Positions 44,551 through 56,420 of a stretch of DNA of 64,000 nucleotides are shown in pieces. A model generated the notes under the pieces. That model worked only from the letters and a program-made list of their open reading frames with translations. It was not told the origin of the DNA and made no database searches. Origin of the DNA: Molossus alvarezi. Its lineage: Eukaryota > Chordata > Mammalia > Chiroptera > Molossidae. Position 1 is the first letter of the stretch. Each line of letters starts with the position of its first letter. The stretch spans positions 4,755,051 through 4,819,050 of the forward strand of contig CM073895.1 in NCBI GenBank assembly GCA_037176705.1, read 5' to 3'. Both the position numbers and the translations under genes were made by a program.

Positions 44551-44600
44551 ACCCACGCGCGCCCCACCCACGCGCGCCCCACCCACGCGCGCCCCACCCA
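44551..44600. repeat. 15-bp CG-rich tandem triplet
   Basis: ACCCACGCGCGCCCC is repeated three times exactly (44551-44595), then a partial copy. CGCGCG alternation could adopt Z-form DNA. Confidence 0.95.
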
Positions 44601-46649
44601 CACACGACTCCCACAGGGAGGGTCTGGCGAACTGGCTCCCGCGCTGTGAAGTGTGAACTCCCTGCGTGTACTCGCTCGGCGAGTGTCGTTAGGCGCCCCG
44701 CAGTCAGCTTGAACTGGAGCGCTGTGTTCCGGGGGTTCGGAAGTACTGTTTAGTGTCTTTATTCGGTAAATGAAGGGAGGACAGGGAAGGGAGGTCTGTG
44801 CCGTCGTCACCCCGGCTCATTTGTGCGGATCATTCTGTTCCTTCTGCCTCCTGCCCTGGGACCCCTGATCCAGGCTGACGTCTGGCAGACGAGCCCCCCC
44901 CCCCAAGGAGTGAGTGTCCAGGTGGCCCAGGACCGTGGGCCTGTGTGGTTGGTGCCCGAGCCCGGCTGCTCCCTGTGCACGGCTCACTCTGCCTCCCACA
45001 GAAGAGCGCAGCGAGGGTTTCCGACAGGGATCCCCCCAGGAGGGACCTGCTGCGGACCTGGGAGCCGCAGGGCCCTCTCGTGACGGTGACCAAGTCCTGA
45101 GCTGAGGAGTGACGTCGGAGAGGGAGCCCAGCTGAGAGACCTCGGGACGAAGCTCCAGGTACCCTCTCCGCTTCCCACAGGGGCCTGTGTTTCACGTCAC
45201 AAATGCTCCAGGACATCGGGGAACAAGAAAGCAGCCACGTAAATGATAAGACCACAGGCCAGAGTCTGTTTGTTTTGCTGCTGTGTCAACACGGAAACGT
45301 TTTCATCAAGACAGAAAACAAGGACGCAGAACACTGAGCCCTTTGCCTTTGACCAGACTGATGCCTGGAGAGACCGGTCCTGCCGTGTCCTGGCGCCCCC
45401 CCCCCCCGGCCCTCCCCAACCCAGCCGCTGTGCAGACCTCGTTCTGCAGGACTGTCCCGAAAACCAGTGCTCCCCGTTCTCCTCTTTTCCAAGTGTGGGG
45501 GCTTGTGATTCTAGAAACGGTTTAGGCTCAAAGTCCAGAGAGGACGGCGTTGATGGTTTGGTGTCCCGGGACACAGGCTCAGCCACCATCTGCTCTTCCG
45601 GAAGAGCCGGGACGGCGTGCTCTGAGCGAAGTAATTCATTCTAGAGTTGGGAGTGTGAGCTGGAGCCAGCTATGGTATGAGAGTATAATCCGAAACGTAT
45701 ACAGGCGGCAATAAATGCAAAGGTCAGGAAATGATTTTCTGCCATTCAGAGCCCAACGCTCAAGGGTGAAGACCTCCTGGGGACTCCTGTAGGACATGCC
45801 TCTGGCTCCTGTCTCGGGTGGGGCTGCAAACTGTGGGCTTGGCCTTGAGCTGTGACACGGGGCAGCATGATGGGCAGGGCCAGACAGGGCCAGGGATGGG
45901 CAGGGCCGAGTAAGGCCGCAGGAGGCAGCCGGGCGTCCTCCTCTGTAGGGACCTGAGCTCGGCCCGAGCTCTCACAGGCCGTGGTCCGAGCAGGTGGGTC
46001 TCCAGCTCTGGGCCGGGGAGACTCACCTCCTTGGACCAGCCCCTTGGACCCCAGGCTTGGGCAGTGCTTGTCGCTGCAGAGGTGTGGGCCTCGCGGGCCT
46101 GCTCACTCTGCCCTCAGCCCTCCTCCGTGGTCGGGGCCGAGGAGGACGTCCGGGGACCTGCCCAGAGGCCGGCGGCCGTCATGGCTGATGCCTCCCACCG
46201 GACAGCGGTGTCAGAGATGCTTTGAGAAGCCCCTTCAGGGCACTGTAGCCCTTGCCAGGCGGAGTCCCTTGGCATTTACAGGGGTGGTTTCCAAACATGG
46301 CCGTGATGAATTGTGCTCCCGCAGGGCCTTGGCAGTGAAGAATGGGGCAGTGTAGTGGAGCCCAGCGGCGTGGGGGTCCCGCTGAGCTGGAGCCCCACAC
46401 CCCAGCAGGTGTCGCGAGCCACCGGAGGAGTGGGTGCCTCCTCCGGCCCCCAGCGGGGAAGCGGACAGATGTGCCCGCCTGTCCTCAGCCTCTCGTCTCC
46501 CCTACGTGCACATCAGCTGGCTCCGCTCTCCCTGTCTCTCCAGACCCTCGCGTGGCAGCAAACCCGCCTTCTCCTGCTGCCTCGCTCTCCCTTTGTCTCT
46601 CTCTCCCCCCGCCCGCCGGACGACAGGGGCACCAGGGAAATGCGGGGCT
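44601..46649. other. Unassigned GC-rich DNA, 2 kb
   Basis: No TE family or gene recognised. C-runs at about 44896-44906 and 45400-45408. Confidence 0.35.
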
Positions 46650-46772
46650 GAAGGGTGTGTGCACTGTCTGGATGTGGTGATGCTGTCGCAGGTGTGGCCG
46701 TTGTCAGAGCTGGTCCCTTGTGCACACGAACCGTACCCAGTTTATTGTACGTCAGTTCTACTTCAACAAAGG
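46650..46772 (+). mobile_element. L1M 3'-terminal fragment
   Basis: CACTGTCTGGATGTGGTGATG, GTCCCTTGTGCACACGAACC and CAGTTTATTGTACGTCAGTTC correspond to the end of the L1M 3' UTR (GTGTGCAGTTTATTGTATGTC). GC-shifted. Confidence 0.7.
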
Positions 46773-46869
46773 GCGGCGGGAAAAGCCTCTGACTACCCGA
46801 CTTGCACGGAAGCCTGTACTCTGCTTCCGTGGGAAGCGCAGGGAGGCTGAGCCCCGGGTTGGCGGGATG

Positions 46870-47060
46870 TATTTCTAAGATCGTTATTCACATCAACGAC
46901 AGCTGCTGCTGTCTGGGGAGCAGTTTAGTTCGCACGACAAGCCTAGGAAGGAGCCCTTAGGTTTGTCCCCAGATACTCAGAGAGGGGAGGTGAAGTGACC
47001 TGCCCAAGGCCACCCAACTGGTCGATTGCAAAGTCTGCATCACCCCCGGGTCTCTGGAGT
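46870..47060 (-). mobile_element. MIR fragment
   Basis: GGAGGTGAAGTGACCTGCCC, AAGGCCACCCAACTGGTCG and ATCACCCCCGGGTCTCTGG match the reverse MIR core (GTTAAGTGACTTGCCCAAGG / CACACAGCTGG / AACCCAGGTCT). The left part is weaker. Confidence 0.8.
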
Positions 47061-48198
47061 GTGACCTCCCTGCCACGACCGGTCATGGCATGGGACAGAA
47101 AGGCCACTCGGAAGAGTCCGCGGAGCGTGTTGGAAATCACCTGTCACCTCCCCTTGGGATCTGGCTGGAGTTTGAAGAGGATCGTTTCTGCTTCTCTTGC
47201 CCGTGGGCGTTGTCCTTCGTCTGTCCTCTGCACCCCGATTCCCGGCAGTGTGCCGTCTGTTTCAGGGCCCCTTCTTCCCACACTCTGGTGGGCTGTTGAG
47301 AGACCCAGGGGAAGGACCTAGGATGGCCCTTTTTATCTTGGTTTGGCCTCCCCGAGTAGTCTAGGGTGACATGAAGCGGCCTCTCCTGGAAAGAGTCAAA
47401 TTCGGTCAGATCTTGGTCTCTGAGCTTTTTGGGATATCCGTTTCCTACCACGGAGGGGAACCAAGCCTCTAACGCACGTGGATATGAGAGCAGATTGTAC
47501 CCTGTCCAAATGGGGCCGGGACCCTGGGCTGGCACCAAACTTACACCTGCGGGGCTGCTTCCTCAAGAGGCACGCGTGGGACTCCCCTGGGAAAACTGGG
47601 GGACTCTCAATGTGGATCAGCTCCTAGACGGAAATCATAGAGCAAACAAGAAAACCCACCGTCAGGAGATGAGAAAGGAGGATCCCGTGTCAGGAACGAC
47701 GGATCACAGCGCAGTCATGAGATCATTAGACCCAATGCACGTACAATGTTGGGAAAGATGAAATAAGAAAGAAAATCCATAAGGCTTGAATAGGAGGCAA
47801 TGGGGCAGTCACAGAAAGAGAATTAATCTGTTATTCCAGAAATGAAAATGGCTTGTATCTGAAAGTTAAAAACAGAGGAAAATCCCCCAAACCAACTCCT
47901 GGTACCTGGGGTAAACAAAACAACAGAGCACAGCTAAGAAAGAGTGGGTAAGCCCCCAGGTGGTCCCGGGGAGCTCATCCAGGCTGTGGCTCAGGGAAGT
48001 ACGGATGGAAGACACGGGGGAGAAGGTCCGGCACACGTCTAAAGGGAGCCTCAGAGGGGCTCGAACGAGGAGGCAGGCTCGGGAGAAGTGAGGCTGAAGG
48101 CATGTGCACCCCCACTGCAGATGGACACGGCCCCAGACAATGGATGAAGCCGAAACCCACACGTGGAAACATCATGGGGGGGCTACTGAACTTCAGGG
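47061..48198. other. Unassigned DNA
   Basis: GC-rich to about 47600, then AT-richer (47600-47900) without a recognised repeat. No coding evidence. Confidence 0.35.
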
Positions 48199-48441
48199 AT
48201 AAGGAGGTATCTTCTTTTATTTTTTCTTTATTGATTGTAGAGAGAGAGGAAGGGAGAGGGAGAAAGAGAGAAACATCGATGAGAGAGAACGTCGATTGGC
48301 CACCTCCTGCAGGCCCCCCACTGGGGATCAGGCCCACAACCTGGGCATGTGCCCTGACCGGGAATCAAACTGGCAACCCCTTGGTGTAGGGTCGATGCTC
48401 AACCACTGAGCCACACCGGCAGGGCAATAGGGAGATACCTT
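48199..48441 (-). mobile_element. VES-type SINE without terminal palindrome
   Basis: The body is 48214-48426. TSDs ATAAGGAGGTATCTT (48199-48213) and ATAGGGAGATACCTT (48427-48441) match at 12 of 15, indicating an older insertion. In reverse: TTTATTGATTG tail, GA block, GAAACATCGATGAGAGAG, GGGGATCAGGCCCACAACC, and the head ending GAGCCACACCGGCAGGGC. It has no ATCCTC palindrome. Confidence 0.93.
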
Positions 48442-48779
48442 TAAAAACCACCGCCACCAGATCCCGTCAGCTTGGGCAGATATAAAATGGGGACAATGCA
48501 GGGCAGGGGCTGCTTTCTGTATTTCCACGTGTCCTGCTATTGAAGATTCGTGGGGGCCGCGGTGCTCTGGGTCTTCTGTGGCCGCACCGGCAGCGTGGCG
48601 CCGCCTTTGCAGACAGAAACACCCGCGTGGGTCTCCAGTGCCGTGTGCAGCACAGCTCGCCCGACGTGCTGCCGATGCGGTGTCTGCTCCATGAACACCT
48701 TTTGGGGACAAGCCTTCAAATAAGGGCTGCGGGCCTGGGATCCCCTTGACAGGTGCCGCCGAGAAGGAAAATGTGATCT
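48442..48779. other. Unassigned stretch
   Basis: GC-rich, no gene or repeat recognised. Confidence 0.35.
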
Positions 48780-49250
48780 TTCCAGGGTGCTTACCTCCTA
48801 TTGATAAAAGAAAAAAGCAACCTAAATTAATCTTTGGAAGTAAAGTGCCACATGAATCAGCCTTCCTCACGCCGAAAATAACTTACTAAGAATTTATAGA
48901 TCCCCTAAGTTCTGCTGATTTTTTATATTGTTTACTTTCCTCTCCAAAATATCAAATAATTCACAGGTGGTAGGTGCGGTGGCTCTGTGGATAATTTGAA
49001 ATGAGAAATGGACAGCAAGAGAAATTTCCTTCTAGGGGGTCAGTGCTGGGGTGACTCCCAAAGACTGATGGTGCTGGATTAATAACCCAGGGCTGCTTCT
49101 GTATTCATAGCCCGTTCCCTCCGAAGGCTGGGATATTTCCCGCTTTTATGTCCTGCTCAGAACTGTAAAGCAGGACATCGCGGCTCTGTGTGTAATGAGA
49201 TGCGCAGGGGCTGCTCCTGCCCATTAATCAGGTTTGGGGGAGGCTTCTGG
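48780..49250. other. Candidate conserved noncoding element
   Basis: AT-rich, non-repetitive block bounded by GC-rich DNA: AACCTAAATTAATCTTTGG (TAATC/TTTG cores), TTACTAAGAATTTATAG, ATATCAAATAATTCACAGGTGG, GATAATTTGAAATGAG, GGATTAATAACCC, and CCCATTAATCAGG at about 49220. None of the TE signatures found elsewhere are present. Enhancer function is only inferred. Confidence 0.35.
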
Positions 49251-49499
49251 AAGCCTGACCTATTGCCGAGGCAGCTGATCTGAATACGATGACTCCCCCT
49301 GTGGCAGTCCTGGCCGCAGGACACCCCCCCACCCCCAGGCTGGCTGTGCAGGCCCGGGGACCTGGCCATGCAGCTGTGCTGGAGGGAGGTGGTCAGACCT
49401 CCAGGGGCAGAGGCTGCAGGGTGTTGGGGAGGGACCTGTGTGAGGCAGGGTCTGCGGTGTGTCCACCTGTTTCTGGCTTAGTGGGGTGGGGTAATGGCT

Positions 49500-49870
49500 G
49501 AGGAGGGTGGGTGTAGCTGCATTCATCAGGAATTTGGGTGCGTCTCTGTGCCGGGTGCTGGGGAGACACCTCAGTAACTGAGACATCGTCTCTGCCTCGG
49601 GGCTCCCGGGGAGTGGCGGAGACAGAGACCCAGCATGTCTGGCGGAGTGGTAGCCATCTGATCAGCGTGCAGATGAGCACTGCTTACCCACCTTGGAGGT
49701 GGGGGACAGGGACAGGGGCGGGGTCTGGGCAGGCTTTCCGGAGAAGTAGTGTCTGAGCCCAATCCAAGGGGGGTTAAGATCTGACCGCGGGCAGGTGAGG
49801 AGAGACTGTGGGCAGAGGCCCAGAAGGGCTGAGCCATTACAGCCGGGGCCTGCACGCAGGCTGTCCTGTT
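49500..49870 (-). mobile_element. L2-like fragment
   Basis: ATTCATCAGGAATTTGGGTG, CTGTGCCGGGTGCTGGGGAG, GGGCAGGCTTTCCGGAGAAG and TGTCTGAGCCCAATCC follow the order of an L2-type 3' region (GCCAGGCACTGTTCTAGG / GGCTTCCTGGAGGAGG / ATCTGAGCTG). Confidence 0.6.
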
Positions 49871-50224
49871 CATAGGTAGGCGGATGGCGACATGTGACCC
49901 AGGTGAACGGGTCCCTGGGGGTGGGAGGCCAGATGGAGAGAGGACGGACTCCGGACGGCACTTCCAGGCCCTTCTGCTGCGTCGTGGCTCCTCCTGTCAG
50001 AATTTGGACATCAGCTAAGACCCTGACGTTCGTTTCCAAGGGTTTTAGGGACCTTCATTGTTTTCAGCACAGGAAGATAGAGGCAGGCCCCGTCCATGTG
50101 CTGGGGGCTTTCTCTGGGAGTTTGCAGAGGGTTGGGGTGCATTTCTGGTTGAGAATCGTTTGAGCTGGGGTTGGAGTTCCTGTTTCCAGAAGTTTCCACC
50201 CTCTGACCCACATTTCCTGTTTGT
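49871..50224. other. Unassigned stretch
   Basis: No gene or repeat recognised. Confidence 0.35.
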
Positions 50225-50268
50225 ATTTGGACACACACACACATGCACACACGCACGCACACTCACAC
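50225..50268. repeat. Imperfect (CA)n microsatellite
   Basis: ACACACACACATGCACACACGCACGCACAC-type run, given here only as a description; interrupted CA repeat of about 40 bp. Confidence 0.9.
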
Positions 50269-51239
50269 CACTCGCTAGCTTCTGAGGTTTCTATAACATC
50301 ATGAATATCAGCATTAAAAGGCTGCTCCACAGATCAATAGCGATACATGTGCGGCATTGAAATATCAGCCGTTAAGGTCAGACCCTGAGAGCAGGCCCCT
50401 GGGCGCCCCTGGACCTGGGGGAGTGGGCGAGCCGAGCCTTCGCCACGCTCTGACCCAGATCTCGGCAGACGCCGCCTCACAGTCCCTACCTGTTCTCCAC
50501 ACCCCGGTCCTCGTGTGGGCTGTTCTCACTGTGCCCGTCAGCTTGGTGTTCCCGCGGCAGGTGTGGTGACGCCGAGCCTTTATGTGTCCCCTGGATAGTA
50601 AGGCCTGGACGTGCACTGCCCGTCGACCGGAAGTGCCCCTTCGCATTGTTCTTCCTGACGCTTTCCTGGGTCCAAGTTTAGGGCAGAAGAGAAGCTGGAC
50701 GAGGAAAAGTGTGCAGTGGACCAGCAGGCAGTGAATGGGTACCAGGCATGGCCTTCTTCCTCTTCAAGAGCACAGGTAGTGCCCGGGACTCTGGGTGGTA
50801 GGGCCGGTGGTCAGAGTGGACCTCCAGCCAGAAGTCAGCCCTGGTTCCCAAGAGGCTGTTCCCGACAGTGTCCTCTGCATTACTGTCTGCAACTACAGTT
50901 TGATTCCCTGCATCTCCTTCTTGCTTCTGTCCATGCATCTGAGTCCTTCTTTCCAGGGGATCCTTCCTCCTGACCTCCCTCTGATCATCCTGACCTTTGA
51001 TTGCCATGCCTGGCTCTGGATTCCCTGCAGCACTTGTCCAGTGGCATCCCCATGACATTTCAGTGTTGTCTTTTTGTGCCCCCACCTCCCAGCTTTGAGG
51101 TCCATCTTCTTGCTCCCTGTCTACCCAGGGCATCGCGTGGAAGTCTCTCTGCACATGCTCTGTGAGTGTTTGGGCTGTCGGAGGTAAATAATTGCCCGTT
51201 CTTATCCTTTCTGACCAGGTCCTCAAAGTATTCTGAAGT
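50269..51239. other. Unassigned DNA
   Basis: Mixed composition, no TE or gene recognised. The 182-codon minus-strand frame (50678-51226) has no domain I know. Confidence 0.35.
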
Positions 51240-51545
51240 CAGGAGTTCTAATAACTTAATTTTATTATTATTATTATTATTATTACTTTTTATCCTCACC
51301 TGAGGACATTTTTCCTTTTTTTTTTTTTTGTTCAGATAGAGTGGGAGGGAGAGAGGAGAGAGAGAAACATCGACGTGAAAGGGACACAATGAGTGGCTGC
51401 CACCCACACAATCCAACCAGGGCCGGGGACAAAATGCAACCGAGGTACATGCCCATAGTGGAAACCGAACCCGGGTCTCTCTGGACCGCAGGCCGACGCT
51501 CTAACCGCTGAGCCAAACCGGCCAGGGCAGGAGTTCTAATAACTT
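51240..51545 (-). mobile_element. VES SINE with perfect 18-bp TSD
   Basis: The body is 51258-51527, including an (ATT)n tail run. TSDs CAGGAGTTCTAATAACTT (51240-51257 and 51528-51545) are identical. In reverse: palindrome ATCCTCACCTGAGGAC, T-run, GATAGAGTGGGAGGGAGAG, GAAACATCGACGTGAAAG, head ending GAGCCAAACCGGCCAGGG. Confidence 0.97.
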
Positions 51546-51904
51546 TAAATAACCAATAACAAAGACTGAGTGTCTAGCTCCCAAATCCCTCCCCTTACCT
51601 CCTAGGTCCAGCTGAGAATGCACACCCCCCCGTTGCTCTCCCCACGCTAAGATCTGCCTTAAGGTTTGGGGACCAAACTGTAACCCGAAGCCTGCAGGAC
51701 CCAGAGCAAACCAACCATCTGGACCTTGATTTCTCCTTCCACAGAATGGAGAAGTTTCTTTCTGCCTTTATCCATTGTCTCTGTATGTGGTTTGCATAGA
51801 TTAAGCTCTATGGGACTTTTTAAATTTAAAAACTGATGGGGACTAAAATAAACGTCAGTGCAGTTGGAGCTCTAAGCACCAGAGATGACAGTATTGTCTG
51901 TGAC
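51546..51904. other. Unassigned stretch
   Basis: No gene or repeat recognised. AT-richer after 51760. Confidence 0.35.
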
Positions 51905-52130
51905 CATGGTGACTCATTCATTCAGCCATTCCGAAACTAGTGATTGAGCCATCTGCTGTGATGTCCAGGTACTGCGGTAGGCCTTGGATGGAGGCAGACA
52001 GACACATCCCTGCTGAACTCAGGAAGTTACATTCTGAAGGCGCAGAGAGAGACAATACTCGAATGCTATGTGACATGCTCTCAGACAAGTGCTAAGAAGG
52101 AAAACATGGCAGAGGAAAAAGGGCATGTTT
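51905..52130 (-). mobile_element. L2-like fragment
   Basis: CATTCATTCAGCCATTCC, GTCCAGGTACTGCGGTAGGC, ACATCCCTGCTGAACTCAGG, AAGTTACATTCTGAAGG and ACAAGTGCTAAGAAGGAAAAC follow the reversed L2 3' end. Confidence 0.7.
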
Positions 52131-52159
52131 CAGAGAAATGAAAAAGTGGGAGGTGTCAT

Positions 52160-52335
52160 TGGTTTGGAATCAGATCTGGGTTCAAATCTCTACTCTCTTA
52201 TCTTCTATTGCGACCGATTTAAGCTCTTTGAACCTCAGTTCCTCGATCTGTAATATGTGAATAATATTCATTTTCTGGGGTTGTTGAGGATAACAAAGAT
52301 TTTAGTTGAATTTGACTGGCGAATAGTATGACTTT
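52160..52335 (+). mobile_element. MIR element
   Basis: AATCAGATCTGGGTTCAAAT, TTGAACCTCAGTTCCTCGAT, CTGTAATATGTGAATAATAT and GGGGTTGTTGAGGATAAC match the MIR core in order and orientation. Confidence 0.85.
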
Positions 52336-52479
52336 AATACACGGGAGCCTTTGTTGCTATTGTAATCATCATGATTATCGTTACTATGAAATCAAGGGCT
52401 CTATTGGTCATCCACATTGAACAGTCTGTTCCCAGTGATTTGGCAAATATCAAGCCCCCCCTCCCCCTTTTATTTTTGC

Positions 52480-52514
52480 AAAGCCTATGACTGAGTAATT
52501 CAACTTCCCTAGAG
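52480..52514 (+). mobile_element. Left part of an L1 split by a hAT insertion
   Basis: AAAGCCTATGACTGAGTAAT and TCAACTTCCCTAGAG correspond to the L1 word order CCTATGACCCAGCAATTCC / ACTTCTAGG. The L1 continues at 56953, beyond the hAT. Confidence 0.65.
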
Positions 52515-52754
52515 CAATGGTTCTAGTACTTTTGGTCCCAGGACCTCTCTGCACTTTTAAAAGTGATTGAGAACCCCGAAGACATCTTTTTTTATGGGAG
52601 ATAGCTATAATATTTACTGTATTAGAAATGAAAACAGATTATTAAAATCTTTTTAATTCATTAAAACATAAAGTAATACATTTATGTCATGTTCACATAA
52701 ATAGCATCTTGTTTAATTAAAAGGCAACTATATTTTCTAAAACAAAATGAAAAT

Positions 52755-52973
52755 TTAGTGAGAAGCATAACATTGTTTTACGTTTTTGCAAGTCTCTTTA
52801 ACTGGCTTGATGACAAATAATTGAATTCTCACATCTGCCTCTGCCTTCAGTCTATTGCAATATTTGAAATAAGTGAAGAAATCTACATAGATACATAATT
52901 GGAAAAGGAATAAGTGCAGTATTTTAATTTTCTTTACAGAGATTATGAATATTCTTCTTTCATAATACACCAA
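52755..52973 (-). pseudogene. hAT transposase C-terminal remnant
   Basis: The minus-strand frame ends with a motif close to RLKAEADVRIQLF, then KPVKETCKNVKQC, which resembles the end of Charlie-type hAT transposases (a LS.IKPDI..LCK..Q-type signature near the C-terminal dimerisation domain). The frame is intact only for about 70 codons. A decayed transposase relic, not a host gene. Confidence 0.65.
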
Positions 52974-53440
52974 AACTCAGCAAGTGGTACTTACTTAGAG
53001 GTTGGTTGCAATGTGGAATCTGGAACAATATCAATGAATTTTTTTATACCCTTTTACATTAAAATTCATTGGCCTATTCATATTTGGGGGGGTATCTTTT
53101 CATATGGATCTTTGCAAAGACCTTCTACCCAGGCATGGTTTTGTAAAAATTACATTGGTCATTTTGAAATTATTGGCTTGCTGAGTTGTGCAGATCTTTG
53201 AAATGTTGGCATATTTCACTGTACCATACCACACAGTACCTCTGTTAATGTTATTTCCAATGGATGTCCTCAGAAAAGTTTTTCAGTTTTGTATGCTATC
53301 AAGTTCACAGTGGTGAATGCAGGTTTTCCCCAAATTCTGATTTTTGCTTAAAAACTTAAATTTTGTCATTGGCACCAGATATAGTCAGTTGAAGTGATAG
53401 TCTTACTACATTTACTATTGAATAAAATATCTGCCAAATA

Positions 53441-56420
53441 CCTGTCTGATATTAATTTCTAATTTTATTCCATTGTGGTCAGAGCACATACTTTGTATGA
53501 CTTGAATTCTTTTAAATTTATGAAGACTTAATTTATGGTTCATAATGTTATCTATCTTGGTAAATATTCTGTGTAAGTGAAAGGAATATGTATTCTGCTA
53601 TTGTTAGTTAGAATGTTCTAAAAAAGCAACTAAATCACATTAGTTGACAGTGCTGTTCAAGTTGTCTACATCTTTACTTCTGATGTCTGTTTTGTTAAGT
53701 ATTAAGGGAGAGAGAGAATTCTCTGCCTATAAATGTGGATTTGTTTATTTCTTATTATATTTCTATCAGTTTTTGCCTCATATATGTGGAAGCACTCTTG
53801 TCTGGTAGAGAAAAATATTTATGATTGTTATGTCCTCTTGATTAATTGACTTAATCATTATAAAATGATCTTTTTTTTTAAAAAATCCTCACCCGAGGAC
53901 ATTTTTTTGCGGACATTTTTTTTGCATTTTTCTTCAGATAGAGTGGGAGGGAGAAGAGGGGAAGAGAGAGAGAGAGAGAGAGACATCCATATGAGAGAGA
54001 CACATCGACTGGTTGCCACCCACATGACCCCAACCAGGGCCTGGGACAAACTGCAATCGAGGTACGTGCCCTTAGCAGGAACCAAACCCAGGTGTCTCTG
54101 GTCCGTAGGCGACGCTCTAATCACTGAGACAAACCGGCCAGGGCTAAAATGACCCTTTTTATCTCTGATAGTATTTTTGTTTTTGTTTTGTTTTGTTCTG
54201 AAATCTTCTTGGGTGATATTTATATAGCCACTCCAGATTTCGTTTTGGCATGGTATAGTTTCTTCCATCTCTTTACTTTCAACCCATTTTTGTCTTTTTC
54301 TTTAGAGTGGGCTTCTTGTAGACAGTGTAGAGTTAAATCTTGCTTGTAAGCCAACCTTATAATCTCTGTCTTTTATTTGAAGTATTTAGGCCATTTATAT
54401 CTAATGTGATTATCAATATGGTTATATTTCATTTTATTTTTATTTTATCCATCTGTTGTTTGCTCGCCCTTTCCCCTTTTTCTACCTTCTTCTGAGGGTT
54501 TTTGTGATTCCATTCTATCTACCTCATTGGCTTATTAGCTATAACTCTTTGTTGTTTTAGTGGTTGTTATAGAGTATTTAGTATTCAGCTTTAACTTATC
54601 ACAATCGACTTTCAAGTGATATTTTACCATTTAATGTGTAGTGTAGGAACCTTACAACAGTACAGTTCCACTTCTCCCTTTTATCCTTTTACTGTTACTC
54701 TCATATATTTTACTTTTAGATATGTGTTACACCCAACCGTTGTTATTATTTTTGCTTTAGACAGTTGATTATCTTTTAGGGAGTCTTAAATAATAAAGGA
54801 GTCTTTTATATTTACCATTTCTGGTGCTCCACTTTTCCCTCTGTAGGATCAGATTTCCATCTGGTATCATTTTTCCTTGGCCCGAATGACTTCCCTTAAC
54901 ATTTCACATAACTCATATTTATTGGTCATAAACTCTTTCAGCTTTTATATCTCTGGAAAAAGTCTTTATTTTAAAAATATTTTCGGTGGATAAAGAATTC
55001 CAGGTTGACAGTTTCCCTTTCAGAACTTTAAAGAAGGGTTTTATGTCTTCTGGCGTGCTTGCATTGTTTCTGGTGAGCAGTCTATGGTTCTCCATATCTT
55101 TGTTACTCTGTCTGCAATGTGTCCTTTTCCTATGGCTACTTTTAAGGTTTTCTCTTTATCACTGGTTCTAAGCAAGTTGATTATGATGTGCTTTGGTATA
55201 GTTTTCTTATGTTTCCTGTGCTTGGGGCTCATTGAGCTTCTTGGACCTGTGGATTTACAGTTTTTATCAATTTTTGTTATTTTTGGTTATTATTTAAGAA
55301 ACATTTCTGTCCCCTCTTCTTCTTAGGAAACTTTAACCATCTATGATGTTGCTTGACTTGACCACTGATGCTCTATTCATTTCATTTTTCTCTCTGTGTT
55401 TCATTTTGGAAAGTTTTTATTGCTATGTCTCTAACTTCACTAATATTTTCTTTTGAGATGTCTAATTTCCTGTTAATCTAACCAGTGTGTTATTATCTCA
55501 TACTGCATCTTAAGTTTTGATTGCAGTTGACTTCTTTGGGTCTGTTTAAAATTTCCATGTCTCTTCTTAACATGTTCAGTCTTTAACTAGAATTCTATCA
55601 TTGTATAATTTTTGCTTTGGTTGTGATTGATTTTTTTTTTTCTCATGATGAGTCATATTTTCTTGCTACTTTGCATGCTGGGAAATTTTCTATCTAATCT
55701 CAGAATTATGAATTCCACCTTGTGGGTACTGTATTCATTTTTATTTCTAGAAATATATTCTTGAGCTTTGTCCTGGAATGTGGTTACGTTACATGGAATC
55801 AGTCTGATCTGTTCAGGTCTTGCTTTTATGCTTTGTTAGGTGGGTCCACACCAGCACTGAGTCTGGGGTTCATTCTTCCCCTTTACAGAGATAAAGTTCT
55901 ACTGAGCACTCTGCCCTGTGTCCTGTATATTAGGAGGTTTTTGTTTTTTTTCACTCTGTTTGGTGTGAACAGGCACTATTCCAGGCCCCAGTGTGAAAGA
56001 CAGTGATGTTCTAATTCTTTTGGCCTCAGAAACTTTCTCACACACATACACTGGTCCATATTTATTTGAATGCCTGACAGGCCCCTGTGTATACTCTGGA
56101 GTTCTCTGTGCCACTTTCCCTGGTACTCTGCTCTGTACCTTCAGCTGCCTATGCTCCTGGGATTCTTGGTTCCATCTCTTCAACTCAGGGAGGTTACTGG
56201 GCTCTGCCTGGGTCCGCTTCCTGTTCCAGCCAAAAAACTTTCCTTAGAAAGTAGCTGGGTGATCACAGGTCTCTTTGTTTATTTGTCATTTCTCAGAAGA
56301 CGCTGTCCTTCATTGCCTGATATCCAATGTCTAGAAAAATGATAGTTTCCATATGTTGTCCAGCTTTTTAGTCATTCCCAGCAGGAGAGTACACCCACCC
56401 CCTGTTAACTCCACCTTGGC
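53441..56420 (-). mobile_element. L1M fragment lacking its 3' half, nested in the hAT
   Basis: Antisense L1 starting abruptly in the endonuclease region (ATTCCATTGTGGTCAGAGC at about 53470; GTGGATTTGTTTATTTC), continuing through the inter-ORF and ORF1 side (CTTTCAGAACTTTAAAG; GATTATGATGTGCTTTGG; GAGCTTCTTGGACCTG) to 5'-type sequence (CTTGAGCTTTGTCCTGGAATG; CACACATACACTGGTCC). Normal L1 copies lose their 5' end, but this one has lost RT and the 3' end. A SINE interrupts it at about 53871-54144. Confidence 0.87.
53861..54153 (-). mobile_element. VES SINE inside the nested L1
   Basis: The body is about 53871-54144. TSDs TAAAATGAT (53861-53869) and TAAAATGAC (54145-54153). In reverse: palindrome ATCCTCACCCGAGGAC, with the GGACATTTTTTTGC part duplicated (GACATTTTTTTGCGGACATT), GATAGAGTGGGAGGGAG, and head ending GACAAACCGGCCAGGGC. 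It is the innermost layer of a four-level nest. Confidence 0.93.
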
